In this document: positions 41,320 through 52,129 of the stretch, in pieces
Position numbering within the stretch: the first letter of the stretch is position 1
Layout of the letters: the number at the start of each line of letters is the position of its first letter
Origin: Muscardinus avellanarius
Taxonomy: Eukaryota > Chordata > Mammalia > Rodentia > Gliridae
Reading direction: 5' to 3'
NCBI GenBank assembly: GCA_963383645.1
Contig: OY726569.1
Coordinates: 77,842,135-77,906,134 of the forward strand
Length of the DNA stretch: 64,000 nucleotides
Program-made: the position numbers and the translations under genes
Notes under the pieces: generated by a model
Told to the model about the DNA's origin: nothing
Seen by the model: only the letters and a program-made list of their open reading frames with translations
Database searches by the model: none

Positions 41320-41660
41320 ATATTAGTTCCCTGCCTTTCCTCCTCCCTGGTCCAGGTAAGTTACACTGCTGGCAGTCCTTACACACTGTTGCTTTTACTC
41401 ACATTCTTTCCTCTACCCAGAATGCTATTATTTGCCATCTCTCTCATCCTCAAATCCTACCTCTTGTCAAAGTAATATGCAAATGCCACCTTTGCTATTT
41501 CCCCTGCTGTTTCAACTCTAAGTCACTTAACTCTCTGATATATTAGGGTTATTTTCAACTACATACTTTAGGAAGGATAACAAGTTGATTTGTCTTCATT
41601 TCTCATACCACACATATCAAAGTTGTGCACACAGCAAGCACTCGAATATGTGAAAAGTAA
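41320..41660 (+). mobile_element. LINE-2 relic
   Basis: CTTTCCTCTACCCAGAATGC, CTCAAATCCTACCTCTTGTC, then GCAAATGCCACCTTTGC are L2 3' landmarks in order. Confidence 0.75.
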
Positions 41661-41782
41661 ATAGCAGTATTTTAGATCTTTCATTACCATGAAGAGGGAT
41701 TATGTTCATTCATATGTGGCATTTTATTAGTGAAAAAAGTTAACTTGTTACTAATGCTATCTTCAATCAAATAAACTTCAAC

Positions 41783-41996
41783 ACTGGGCGTGGATGGCTC
41801 ATGCTTGTAATCCCAGCACTTGGGAGGTTGACACAGGAGGATCGCACAGGTTCAAGGCCAGCCTCAGCTACTTAGTAAGGCTCTCAGCAACTTAGTGAGA
41901 CCCTGTTTCCAAATAGATCTGGGAGTATAGCCCGGAGGTAGAAAGCCCCTGGATTCCACCCCCAGTACTACCAAAAAAAAAAAAAAAAAAAAAACT
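41783..41996 (+). mobile_element. B1-dID SINE, type B
   Basis: CTGGGCGTGGATGGCTC to CCCCAGTACTACC and an A-tail; AACTCTTCA-like text on both sides. Confidence 0.93.
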
Positions 41997-42053
41997 CTTC
42001 ATTAACATATAATAACTCATAACTATTCAATAATATTTCTATCATACCTGCAG

Positions 42054-42055
<2 letters not shown>

Positions 42056-42143
<88 letters not shown>
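42056..42143 (+). repeat. (GT)n then (GA)n microsatellite
   Basis: About twenty-two GT units followed by about twenty GA units. The minus-strand open frame over it is a repeat product. Confidence 0.98.
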
Positions 42144-42147
<4 letters not shown>

Positions 42148-42390
42148 AAAGAGAAAGAACAGGCTTCCTGGTTCACACTGTCTATTCCCTGACCTACTTC
42201 TCCAAAGATCTCTGGTTTCCTGTTAGTGGATAATGATTTAGAAACCAAGATAGGGGCATAAAGTGAGTTATTACAGGTTTGGAAGTAATTGCTTGTATGT
42301 CCTTTTGGCGAACAAAGCTGAAATATACGTTCATATATATGCACATATGTGTGCATATGTACACATGTCTATAGAAGAAATATATGTTAG

Positions 42391-42606
42391 GCCAGGCGTG
42401 GTGGCACACACTTGTAATCCCTGTGCTTGGGAGGCTGAGACACAAGGATCACACAGGTTTGAAGCCAGTCTCAGCTACTTAATGAGATTCTCAGCAACGT
42501 AGTGAGACCCTGTTTCCAAATAAAGTATAAAATAGGTCTGGGAGTATAGCCCAGAGGTAGAAAAGACCCTGGGTTCCACCTCCAGTAACACACACACACA
42601 CACAAA
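42391..42606 (+). mobile_element. B1-dID SINE, type B, with short (CA)n tail
   Basis: GGCCAGGCGTGGTGGCAC to CTCCAGTAAC; AGAAATATATGTTA flanks both sides. Confidence 0.95.
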
Positions 42607-42666
42607 GAAATATATGTTACTGTAAACACGCATGTATGTATATTTACTAGTCTTCATATAAATTAT

Positions 42667-42812
42667 TTTTTTTAATCTTTATTTGAAGACAGGGTCTCAC
42701 TAAGTTGTGGCGGGCCCCACTAAATCACTGAGTTTGGGCGCTAACCTGCTATCCTCCTGCCTCAGCCTCCTAAGTACTGGGATTACAGGCATACACCCTG
42801 ACACCTGGCTAC
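42667..42812 (-). mobile_element. B1-dID left half, old
   Basis: CTTTATTTGAAGACAGGG to GACACCTGGCT. Confidence 0.78.
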
Positions 42813-42867
42813 CAATTCAAATCTATCATCCCAGGTTCATTTTAGCATTTCCTCTTTTTTGGAGAAT

Positions 42868-43290
42868 TGGAAGTATTACTTGGGATTAAACCCAAGGATG
42901 TTCTGCCTCTGAGTTACACTCCCAGTTTTATTTATTTATTATTTCAAAACAATCTTTTTTTTTTTTTTTGGCGGTACTAGAGATGGAACCCAGGGGCATT
43001 CTACCTCTGAGCTATACCCCCAACCCAACATTTTTATTCTTTATTTTGAAACAGGGTCTCACTGAATTGCAAAGAACCTCACTAAGTAGCAGAGGCTGTC
43101 TGTGAACCCTGTTCCTCGTGTCTCAGCCTCCCAAATGCTAGGATTACAAGCTTGCGCCATCATGCCTGGCTTTCAAAACAGAATCTAAGTTGCTGACAGC
43201 CTCACTAAATTGCCAAGGCTAGCCTTGAACCTGAGACCCTCCTTCTGTCTTGGCCTCCCAAGTACTGGGATTACTGTGACTGTGTAGCCT
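42868..43290 (-). mobile_element. Old B1-dID interrupted by a type A copy
   Basis: Outer copy 42868-42951 and 43171-43290. The inner copy is 42952-43170. TTTCAAAACA at 42942-42951 and 43171-43180 brackets it, within the linker of the outer copy. Confidence 0.93.
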
Positions 43291-43510
43291 TTCCTCTTTT
43301 CCACATTTAAAACTCCCTTCTTCAAAAATGAAAAACCTGGTTCCTTTATCTTCAATACACTTACTCATTTGTTCAATCCTAAATTTGCCATAAATTTCAA
43401 AATTGCTAAACCATACCATTACAAAAACTGGCCTACGCACCAGGGTTTGTTATTGTTTATAGTTCTGTTTATCTCAAGCCTGAGAGTATGCTATGATCAA
43501 AATTTACTTT

Positions 43511-43705
43511 GGCCGGGCGTGGTGGCGCACGCTTGTAATCCCCGTGCTTGGGAGGCGGAGACAGGAGGATCATGCAGGTTCGAAGCCAGCCGCGCTGGTG
43601 TAAGAGACCCTGTTTCAAAAATATAAAATAGGTCTGGGACTGTAGCCTGGAGGTAGAAGGGGTTCCAGGAACCCCAGTACCACAAAAATAAAAAAATAAA
43701 AAAAT
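43511..43705 (+). mobile_element. B1-dID SINE, type C
   Basis: GGCCGGGCGTGGTGGCGC to CCAGTACC; TTTACTTTGG flanks both sides. Confidence 0.95.
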
Positions 43706-43807
43706 TTTACTTTGGTTACTTATCTTTCCCCTTCAGTGTGGTTAGGTTATTTTTCTGAAATATAGTTAGGTTTGTTTCTATTTTATTTTCGGGTTTTATC
43801 CCTATCT

Positions 43808-44005
43808 TTTTTTTTTTTTTTTTTTTTTTGTGGGTCTGGGGATGGAACCCAGGGGCATTCTACCTCTGAGCTATACTCTCTGCCCTATTTTTTATTCTTT
43901 ATTTTTGGAAGACCTAAGTAGCTGAGGCTGTCCGCGAAACACAATCCTCCAATCTCAGCCTCCCGCATGCTGGGATTACAAGCATGTGCCACCACGCCTG
44001 GCTTT
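43808..44005 (-). mobile_element. B1-dID SINE, type D
   Basis: T21 then GTGGGTCTGGGGATGG to CACCACGCCTGGC; TTTTATCCCTATC flanks both sides. Confidence 0.95.
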
Positions 44006-44060
44006 TTATCCCTATCTTGATTGATTGATTTTATTTCTCTGATTCCATTTTTATAAGCAT

Positions 44061-44548
44061 TTCAGCAACTTAATGAGGCCCTCTGCACCTTAGTGAGATC
44101 CTGTTTCAAAATAAAGAATAAAAAATAGGGCTGGGGACATAACTTGGAGGTAGAATGCCCCTGAATTCAATCCCCAATTCTCAAAAAAAAAAAAAAAGAA
44201 TATCTACAAAAACTATAGATCATATCATACCTAATTGTGAGAAACTAGAAGTTATCCTCATAAGATCAGGAACAAAGCAAAGATATTGTCTCCAAATAAA
44301 TAAAGTTGGGCCTTGTTGTGTACACTTGTAATCCCAGTGCTTGGGAGGCTGAGACAGGAGGATCACACAGGTTCTAAGCCGGCTTAGATCTTGTTTCCAA
44401 ATATAGTATAAAAATAAGTCTGGGAGTAGAGCCCAGAGGTACAAAAGCCCCTGGGTTCCACCCCCAGCAACACACACACACACACAAATAAATAAAAAGG
44501 GCTGGGGGTATAGTTTAGTGAACTGGGTTCAATCTCAGTCCTGCAAAA
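44061..44548 (+). mobile_element. 5'-truncated type A, a type B, and a lone right half
   Basis: 44061-44195 lacks the head. 44308-44484 is type B with a short CA end. 44495-44548 is a right half only (GGGCTGGGGGTATAG). Confidence 0.83.
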
Positions 44549-44599
44549 CAAATAAACAAAATAATTATTTTAAAATTAAAATCTAAAGAGACAAATTAA

Positions 44600-44830
44600 A
44601 TTTTTTTTTTTTTTTTTGGTGGTACTGGGGTTGGAGCCCAGAGGCTTTCTACCTCCGGGCTATACTCCCAGACCTTTTTCTTTTATATATTTTTAAAATT
44701 TGGAAACAGGGTCTCACTAAGTTGCTGAAAGCCTCACTTAGTAGCTGAGGCTGGCTTCGAACCCGTGCGATCCTCCTGTCTCAGCCTCCCAAGCCCGGGG
44801 ATTACAAGCGTGCGCCAACACGCCCGGCCA
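44600..44830 (-). mobile_element. B1-dID SINE, type B
   Basis: GGTGGTACTGGGGTTGG to CAACACGCCCGGC; AAATTAAATTTTT and AAATTAATTTTTT flank it. Confidence 0.93.
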
Positions 44831-44912
44831 AATTAATTTTTTTTAAAAGTATGAAGACCTGTTTGCTATGAAAGTTCCTGCTAGTGGTACCAAGCTGTTA
44901 GAAATGGGGTGA

Positions 44913-45140
44913 AAGGCTGGGCATGGTAGCTCACACTTGTAATCCCAGCATTCAGGAGGCTGAGACTGGAGAATCATGGTTCGCAGACAGCCTCAGCTAC
45001 TTAGTGAGGCCCTCTACAACTTAGTGAGACTCTGTTTCAAAATAAAGAATAAAAAATAGGGCAGGGGGTGTACCTCGGAGGTCTAATGCCCCTGGGTTCC
45101 ATCCCTAGACCTGAAAAAGAAAAAAGAAAAAAAAAGAAAT
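44913..45140 (+). mobile_element. B1-dID SINE, type D
   Basis: GGCTGGGCATGGTAGC to CCCTAGACCTG; GAAATGGGGTGAAAG and GAAATGGGGGAAGAT flank it. Confidence 0.93.
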
Positions 45141-45461
45141 GGGGGAAGATCCCAGCAAGAACTTGTGACCCTTCTTGGCTCACATAGACAGTAAGCTGGA
45201 AGTTTATTTTAAAAGCCTTTATTAGGTTAGGAGCCATAATATATAAGTATTGGTGAAGAAAAGGATAATTTAAGTAGGATTGCCATATTGACACTGAAAA
45301 ACACCTAGGTTGGTTTTTTTGGAGGGTTTTTTTTTTTTTTTTTTTTTTTACTTTCTATTAAAGAGTAACTGTAAATATTAAAACTGAATACCCAACCTTT
45401 GTTCTTTCACTCACTCCCCCATACCCCAGAATGAGTACATGGGCTTAAACTGTTAATTTTA

Positions 45462-45800
45462 TGATGTAATCCCAGTACTTGGGAGGCTGAGACGGGAGGA
45501 TCAGAAGTTTGAGGTCAGCCTCAGCAACTTAGTAAGACCCTTAGCAAACTTTGAAGACTTGGTTTCAAAACAAAAGCATAAAGCTGAATGTGGTGGCACA
45601 AGGCTTGTAATCCTAGTACTTGGGAGGCTGAGACAGAAGGATCACAGGTTCAAGAACAGCCTCAGTAAGTAGTGAGACTGTCATCCATCTAGGGAGACCC
45701 TGTTTCCAAATTAAAAAAATAGGGCTGGGGGTATAATTCAGAGGTAGAATGCCCCTGGGCCCAATCCCTAGCCCACCCCCCCACCCCGAAAATAAAGCCT
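45462..45800 (+). mobile_element. Left half of an old B1-dID, then a complete old copy
   Basis: 45462-45580 starts at GATGTAATCCCAG and ends in the linker. 45583-45795 runs from AGCTGAATGTGGTGGC to CCTAGCCC and a C/A-rich tail. The right half of the first is missing. Confidence 0.8.
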
Positions 45801-45824
45801 TTTTTTTTTTTTAATCCCCCTCCT

Positions 45825-46794
45825 TAATGTAGGGAACTCTCTTAGGGTCATTATTGATATCAAGGATGGAGTTAATTTTGAATACCACTCCATGAATATA
45901 TTTGAATCTATTAACAGACTACTATCACATTACTAGCTCTAGAATGAGCCAGGGCTTACAAAGGTGTCCTCGTCCTTTGGACTCTTCAGATGGAACTAAA
46001 TTAGAATTGAACTAACAGATGGAAGGTGTGTGGGCCATGTTAGCTACCTTGTAATACTCAAGTGCTTTAGATATAAAGAGAAAAAAAGATCTTTCATGGC
46101 TCTTGATTTATGTTTTTGGTTCTGAAAATGATCTTTCTCTCTCCTTACTGTATCAGCTAACTTTATAATGTTAAGTCAAGGAGTAAATATATTTTAAAAA
46201 ATACACTAAGAGCTAGGAAATTGTTAATTGATGAAGATGAGGGGATTTTTTTTTTTCTATGTAGCTCATAGGTTTTGACACTCATGTATATAAGATCCTT
46301 TTCTTATTTAAATTTTGTTTTTTTCTACTGCTTTTTTCTGGCTGCTTGCGGGGGGACTTTTCTTTAAAAAATAAGTCTAGCAGTACACTTATTTTAATTC
46401 TTAAGTAAAGAATATGAGTTAATTTCTGCCTTTTTCTGTAATCTAGAATATATCTGCAATTTTATGTATTTCTAACATTGGTAGAAGTAAACTTATAGAA
46501 ATATATAAAATGGTGCAAAATGGTAAAGTAGATGCCAGTATATTTTATAGCAACATGAGTTTTGGTCATAATACATTATTTTTTATGTAATTTATTTCTA
46601 GTGAGGTTAGATGTTTGTAAATTAACATTTCCTTTTGGATTTGTCAAAATTCTTAGAATTTTCTGGATGACAAATCCTGTTAATGTAGTTGTTTCAGCCT
46701 TTCTTTGAACACTAGTCTTAGACATAAGGAATATTAATCTTTGAGGAAACTTTTACATGACATGAAATAAATTATGGGGATCAATGTGTATTTT
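45825..46794. other. SINE-free block, unassigned
   Basis: Almost 1 kb without any SINE, continued after one insertion at 47010-47833 and closing in an A13 run. It has the feel of a retrocopied 3' UTR on plus, but no coding part, poly(A) signal at the right place or target duplication could be shown. Confidence 0.35.
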
Positions 46795-46840
46795 CATTTT
46801 TAATCCTTAGTAATATCTTATTTACTAAGGATTAAAAATG
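46795..46840. repeat. Perfect 19-bp inverted repeat with 8-nt loop
   Basis: CATTTTTAATCCTTAGTAA at 46795-46813 is the exact reverse complement of 46822-46840, with TATCTTAT between. Confidence 0.97.
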
Positions 46841-47020
46841 GAAAAACTGGCCGGGCGTGGTGGTGCACGCTTGTAATCCCCGCGTTTGGGAGGCGGAGAC
46901 AGGAGGATCGCTGGCTTAAGAGACCCTGTTTCCAAATAAAAATATAAAAATAGGTCTGGGAGTGTAGCCCAGAGGTAGAAGGGTTCCATCCCCATTACCA
47001 TAAAAAAAAAAAGAAAAACT
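46841..47020 (+). mobile_element. B1-dID SINE, C-like
   Basis: GGCCGGGCGTGGTGGTGC to CCCCATTACC; GAAAAACTGG flanks both sides. Part of the left half after GGAGGATCG is missing, including the B box. Confidence 0.94.
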
Positions 47021-47833
47021 GGGTTCTCAGACCTGCAGTAGAGAAACAACACTGATTTTTAAAAGATATAGTATCTTAATTCTGTATAAATAACTTATTC
47101 TAATAAACTTCAAATTTGTTTTCTGGTATAATATAGTCATTGTAAATTTCAAGTTACTTCTGACTTAAAGAGAAAACATTCTCACAAAGAAGTTATATTT
47201 TTTTTACAAGGAAAGGGTTTTCTCAAATTTTGATTTTAGTGGTAAGACCAAATTCTAAACAAAACCTTTGTGAGTTGATAGATACTGAAGTTCTTTATAG
47301 TCTTAAGACTTCACTATGTAGAACAAATTTTTTAGTTAGAATTTTCTTTATTTGTATTGTCTTTTGTTTTTCTATCAGAATTTTTTCTATAAGAATTTCC
47401 TAGTAGCATTTGGTTAACACTTAGGGATTTTCTCCTATACCAGGCAGCAAAAGACAGAGTTATTCAGAATCTTTTTTCTTTGTGGTATGTGCTTACCAGG
47501 CAGAGTAGCCACTGTATTCCAGTAGGAGGACCTATTGCCAAAACACCCACTAGAGCAGAAAACTGACCTACTTAATGCCGACAAGTTAAAAAAAAATCTG
47601 GAATTGTAGCAGCATTGGATCAACTTCTTCCTTCTCTTGTGGTGGAGGGGATGGTGATCAAAAAAAGTAGACAGGAAAGGGTACCAAACTGCTGCGAGGG
47701 ATTAGGTAACATAGTAGATGAATATTTAATTACCTGCAACTGGTTTGATTAAAGACTAATCATTTGATGTAATTTAAAAGCCTCTAAATTGCTGCAGTTC
47801 TTGTTAAATAACTTTAGGCTTAAAAAAAAAAAA
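47021..47833. other. Unassigned sequence ending in A13
   Basis: Continuation of the block at 45825. The closing A13AT run could be a retroposon tail. No open frame of interest. Confidence 0.35.
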
Positions 47834-47838
47834 ATAAA

Positions 47839-48260
47839 AGGCCGGGCCTGGTGACGCACTCTTGTAATCCTTGGGCTTGGGAAGCTGAGACAGGAGGATC
47901 GCACAGGTTCAAAGCCAGCCTCAGCTACTTAGGCTCTCAGCAACTTAGTGAGACCCTGTTTCCAAATAAAATATAAAATAGATCTGGAAGTATAGCCCGA
48001 AGGTAGAAAGCCCCTGGGTTCTACCCTAAGTACCAACAAAAATAAATAGCCCAACACACTGGGTATGGTGGTGTACACTTGTAATCCTAGTACTTGGGAG
48101 GCTGAAACAGAAGGATCACACATTTGAGGACAGCCCCAGCAACTCACAAGACCCTCAGTGACTTAGTGAGACCCTGTTTCAAAATAAAAAATAAAAGGAC
48201 TAGGGTATAGCCTGGAGGTATAATGCCCCTGGGTTCAATCCCCAATACCACCTAAACAAA
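47839..48260 (+). mobile_element. Type B copy, then an old copy
   Basis: 47839-48045 is type B (GGCCGGGCCTGGTGACGC to CCTAAGTACC). 48055-48255 is an old copy ending CAATCCCCAATACC. Confidence 0.9.
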
Positions 48261-48377
48261 ATCATAGCATAGTGGATTCCTAGAACTTCATGATGATAAT
48301 CTAGAAGAGCCCACGACTTAAGGTTGTCAGTAAGCATTTCATAAACATTTATTGTAGAGTATAGTAACTTTATTTTT

Positions 48378-48550
48378 TTGTGTGTGCGGTTCTGGGGAAT
48401 GAACCCAGGGGCATTTTGCTTCCAAGGGTTCACAACAGGGTCTTGTGGAAGGCCTTACTAAGTGACTAAGGCTGGCCATGAACCTGCGATTCTCCTGTCT
48501 TAGCCTCCCAAGTATTGGAATTAAAAGCGTGCACCACCATGCCTGGCTGG
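48378..48550 (-). mobile_element. B1-dID SINE, type A, internally shortened
   Basis: GCGGTTCTGGGGAATG to CACCATGCCTGGC. About 40 bp around the right half and linker are missing; GTAACTTTATTTT and GTAACTTTGTTTT flank it. Confidence 0.9.
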
Positions 48551-48577
48551 TAACTTTGTTTTAAAATAACCTTTCAG

Positions 48578-48795
48578 CCTGGTAGCCTGGTATGGTGGCA
48601 CATGCTTGTAATCCCAGCATTTGGGAGGCTGGGACTGGAAGATTGTGGTTTGTGGATAGCCTCAGGTATTTAGTGAGGCCCTCTGCAACTTAGACCCTGT
48701 TTCAAAATAAAGAATAAAAAATATGGCAGGAGGTATAGCTCGGAGGTCGAATGCCCCTGAGTTCCATCTCCAGACCCGAAAAACAAAAAACAAAA
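48578..48795 (+). mobile_element. B1-dID SINE, type D
   Basis: GCCTGGTATGGTGGCAC to CTCCAGACCCG and an A-rich tail; AACCTTTCA and AACTTTTAA flank it loosely. Confidence 0.88.
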
Positions 48796-48984
48796 AACTT
48801 TTAATTCACTATTTTGTCAGTGTATTGTACTTCAGAATTTAGGTAGTTAAACAAAAATGCATTGTTGGAATACTTATTTGTACCAAGTAGTTATAGGCCT
48901 TAACTTTATTAAGCTCATTATTTCTACTGTTGTCTAGTTTTTAACTATTCTCAGCATTACTAGCATCCAAGTTTTAGAGCTATG

Positions 48985-49194
48985 CCTTTTTTTTTTTTGG
49001 TAGTTCTGGGGATGGAACCCCATTCTACCTCTGAGCTAAGCCCCCAGCCCTATTTTTTATTCTTTTATTTTGAAACAGGGTCTCACGAAGTTGCAGAAGT
49101 CCTCACTAAGTAGCTGATGCTGTCTATGAACTGCAGTCCTCCAGTCTCAGTCTCCCAAATGCTGGGATTACAAGCATGTGGCACCTCGCTCAGC
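48985..49194 (-). mobile_element. B1-dID SINE, type A
   Basis: GGTAGTTCTGGGGATGG to GGCACCTCGCTCAGC; TTAGAGCTATGCC and CTAGAGCTGTGCC flank it. Confidence 0.92.
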
Positions 49195-49199
49195 TCTAG

Positions 49200-49675
49200 A
49201 GCTGTGCCATTAAATACAGATACCACTAGCCCTATGTGTCTATTTAAATTTAAATTAATTAAGTTTTAATTAATTTAAATAGATTAAATTTAAATTAATT
49301 AAAATTAAAATTAAATTGAAACCAGTTTATCAGACTAGCCACAAGTGCTAGCTATGCTCACTAACTTGTAGCAATCATACTAGACAACACAAATATAGAC
49401 CATTTTCATCATTGTAGAACATTCCGCCGGGCGTGGTGGCGCACGCTTGTAATCCCCGCGCTTGGGAGGCGGAGACAGGAGGATCGCGCAGGTTCGAAGC
49501 CAGCTGCGCGCGCTGGCTTAGGAGACCCTGTTCCTAAATAAAAATATAAAAATAGGTCTGGGAGTGTAGCTCAGAGGTAGAAGGGCTTCCAGGAACCCCA
49601 GTACCACCAAAAAAAAAAAAAAAAAAAAAAACCAACAAAAAAAACATTCCATTGGATAGGACTGCTTTAAAGGCT
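49200..49675. mobile_element. hAT-Charlie-type DNA transposon relic split by a type C SINE
   Basis: ACCACTAGCCCTATGTG, TCTATTTAAATTTAAATTA, AAGTGCTAGCTATG, ATATAGACCATTTTCATC, then, after the SINE (49425-49640), ACATTCCATTGGATAGG. This follows the order of a widespread non-autonomous hAT element. AACATTCC flanks the SINE. The AT-rich middle holds several short inverted repeats. Confidence 0.7.
49425..49640 (+). mobile_element. B1-dID SINE, type C
   Basis: GCCGGGCGTGGTGGCGC to CCAGTACCACC plus an A-tail; one of the least-diverged C copies. Confidence 0.96.
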
Positions 49676-49734
49676 GCTACACTCTGTCATACTTTACTTC
49701 AGGTTTTTTCTTTTTCCTTTTTTTTTTTTTTTTT

Positions 49735-49890
49735 AATCTTGGCACTGTTGACATTTTGGGCCAGATAATTCTTTGTTATAGGACTATCCTTTTAAAATAT
49801 TTAGCATCATCTCTGACCTCTACCCACTAGATATCAGTAGAATCTTCCCAGTTAAGGCAACAAAAAATGTTTGTGAGCACTGTCATGTGT
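49735..49890. mobile_element. MER5-type hAT relic
   Basis: CTTGGCACTGTTGACATTT, TGGGCCAGATAATTCTTTG, TTAGCATCATCTCTGACC, CTACCCACTAGATATCAG, then CAACAAAAAATGTTT match MER5 in order. Confidence 0.9.
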
Positions 49891-49894
49891 TAGT

Positions 49895-50090
49895 AAGCTT
49901 TCTATTATAACAGACACCTGAGGTAATCACCACTAAGAAAGAAAGTCTATTTTGGCTCACAGTTTTGGAGATTTCAGTCCACAACTGATTGGTTCCATTG
50001 CTTCGGGCCTGGGATGAGGCAGCACATCACGATGGCAGTACATGGAAAAACCACTCACCTTTGGCAAGAAGAGAAAAAGAAAGGAAAAGG
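49895..50090. mobile_element. Old interspersed repeat, LTR-like, family not assigned
   Basis: TATAACAGACACCTGAGG, TTTTGGCTCACAGTTTTGG, AGATTTCAGTCCACAACTG and GATGAGGCAGCACATCACG form a pattern I recognise from many mammalian genomic repeats without being sure of the name. Confidence 0.55.
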
Positions 50091-50107
50091 AAGGGGCTGG
50101 AGTCCCG

Positions 50108-50546
50108 TCCTTTTTTTTTTTTTTTTTCCAAGCACTGGAGCATTGTACAGGAGCATTGTGCCTTCAAGCTATACCCTCAGCCCTATTTTTTGTTCTTTAT
50201 TTTATTTTAGTATTATTATTTTTGGTGGTACTGGGGTTCCTGGAAACCCTTCTACCTCCAGTCTACACTCATAGACCTATTTTATACTTTTTTATTTGGA
50301 AACAGGGTCTCTTAAGCCTGAGCGGCTGGCTTTGAACCTACATTATCCTCCTATCTCTGCCTCCCAAGTGTGGGGATTACAAGCGTGCGCCACCACGCCA
50401 GGCTTTATTCTTTATTTTGAAACAAGGTCTCACTGAGTTGCAAAGGGCCTCACTAAGTAGTAGCTGAAGCTGTCTGTGAACCTTGATCCTTCCTCTCTCA
50501 GCCTCCCAAATGCTGGGATTACAAGCGCGTACCACCGTGCCTGGCT
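50108..50546 (-). mobile_element. Type A B1-dID interrupted by a type C copy
   Basis: The outer copy has its tail at 50108-50211 and its head at 50404-50546; the inner type C copy is 50212-50403. TTCTTTATTTT from the outer linker is at both junctions. Confidence 0.92.
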
Positions 50547-50970
50547 CTATATCTACTTTAGCTGCATAAAAAGCTTAATGGCTTTCAACAGTTCAGAGTT
50601 GGTGGTCTGGCAGTTTGGCTTGACCTAGCTGGTCTCTGTGGTCTGTTGGTGATTTGACCGGGGCTAAATTATGTAGAATAGCCTTACTCACGTGTGGGTT
50701 GTTTGGCACGTTTTGACCCATGTAGGGGCTGGGGAGGGGCTTCTTTTCTAGATGAGCTCTCTAACAGGTTCATTCATTTGATGATTTCAGAGTTCTAAAG
50801 TCAGGGGAGAACTCTGCTGTATGAAATTTTCTAATGTCCTATCGTTCAAAGCAAGTTGCACAATCAAACCCAAATTTAGGGGGTGGACATGATTTTATTT
50901 CTTGATAGGAAGAGTAATAAAGTCCCATTTTAAGAGGTTGTACATAAGGAATATGAGGAATTATTGTGGC
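50547..50970. mobile_element. Ancient mammalian repeat, family not assigned
   Basis: GTCTGGCAGTTTGGCTTGAC, CCAAAGCAAG-like CAAAGCAAGTTGCACAATC, GGGGGTGGACATGATTTTA and GGAAGAGTAATAAAGTCCC occur in the order of a known old repeat. Confidence 0.55.
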
Positions 50971-51167
50971 CAGTTTTGACACAATCTACTGTATTCTGAA
51001 TCTTACAGTCCTTTGTTCCAATGACCATCTTGTTTTTTTTTTTTTTATGTTCATTGTTGTTGTTTTTAAAACACTATAGTTACAACTTTACCCTTCCTCC
51101 TTTTTAGTGTTCTTGGTCTTTCTGGTGGTCTATTTCATTCGTGTTTATTTTCTTTCTTTATGGATAG

Positions 51168-51375
51168 CTTTTCCTCTTTTTTTAGTGTGAGTCTGTTGAT
51201 AGTGAGGCTTTGAACCTATGCGATCCTCCTGTCTCAGCCTCCCAAGTGTGGGGATTACAAGCGTGCGCCACCACGCCCGGCATCACTTTTCCTCTTTTTT
51301 AGTGTGAGTCTGTTGATAGTGAGGCTTCGAACCTGTGAGATCTTCCTATCTCAGCCTCCCAAGCACTGGCGTCCC
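51168..51375 (-). repeat. 118-bp duplication of SINE head plus flank
   Basis: A segment starting CTTTTCCTCTTTTTT, including GTGTGAGTCTGTTGATAG and a B-like SINE head, is at 51168-51285 and again from 51286. The second copy breaks off after GCCTCCCAAGCACTGG. The head begins at GAGGCTT in both, with no right half. Confidence 0.9.
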
Positions 51376-51550
51376 CATTTTGTTCTGAGATTCTAGATAC
51401 TGGTGTGTTAAATCTTTCTCTGACCCATATATCTCTCATACTCTTTTCTGTATTTTCCATCTTTTTCTTTTTTCTCTGCTTCATCTGGATATTTAGTACT
51501 GGCCTGTTTTTCAGTTAATTTAATATACAGTCTATTGTTAAAAGTATGTT
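51376..51550. other. Unique intronic sequence
   Basis: Short stretch without a repeat I can name. Confidence 0.4.
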
Positions 51551-51551
51551 A

Positions 51552-51765
51552 TAGCCGGGCGTGGTGGCGCACGCTTGTAATCCCTGCACTTGGGAGGCGG
51601 AGACAGGAGGATCGATCAGGTTTGAAGCCAGCCGCACTTGTTTAAGAGGCCCTGTTTCCAAATAAAAATATATATTAAAAAGAATATAGGTCTGGGAATG
51701 TAGCCTGGAAGTAGAAGGGTTTCCAGGAACCCCAGTACCACCAAAAAAAACAAAAACAAAAAACA
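51552..51765 (+). mobile_element. B1-dID SINE, type C
   Basis: AGCCGGGCGTGGTGGCGC to CCAGTACCACC; AGTATGTTATA and ACATGTTATATT flank it. Confidence 0.94.
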
Positions 51766-51917
51766 TGTTATATTGCTAATTGTAGATATGTTTTAGTTAT
51801 AAAATTTCAATTTAATTCTCTTTTGCTTGTTTTATATATTTTAGTTCTCTAGTGAAATTCTTATTTTGTCATACATTTTCATGAACTTATTAGAATCAAA
51901 GCTATTTCTGTCTGTTT

Positions 51918-52115
51918 ACTTTTTTTTTTTTTTTTTTTTGGTGGTACTGGGGTTCCTGGAAGCCCTTCTACCTCCGGGCTACACTCCCAGACCTATTTTA
52001 TATTTTTGAAACAGGGTCTCTTACGCCAGCACGGCTGGCTTCGAACCTGTGCGATCCTCCTGTCTCCGCCTCCCAAGCGCGGGGATTACAAGCGTGCGCC
52101 ACCACGCCCGGCTTG
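51918..52115 (-). mobile_element. B1-dID SINE, type C
   Basis: T19, GGTGGTACTGGGGTTCC to CACCACGCCCGGC; TGTCTGTTTACTTTTT flanks both sides exactly. Confidence 0.97.
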
Positions 52116-52129
52116 TCTGTTTACTTTTT

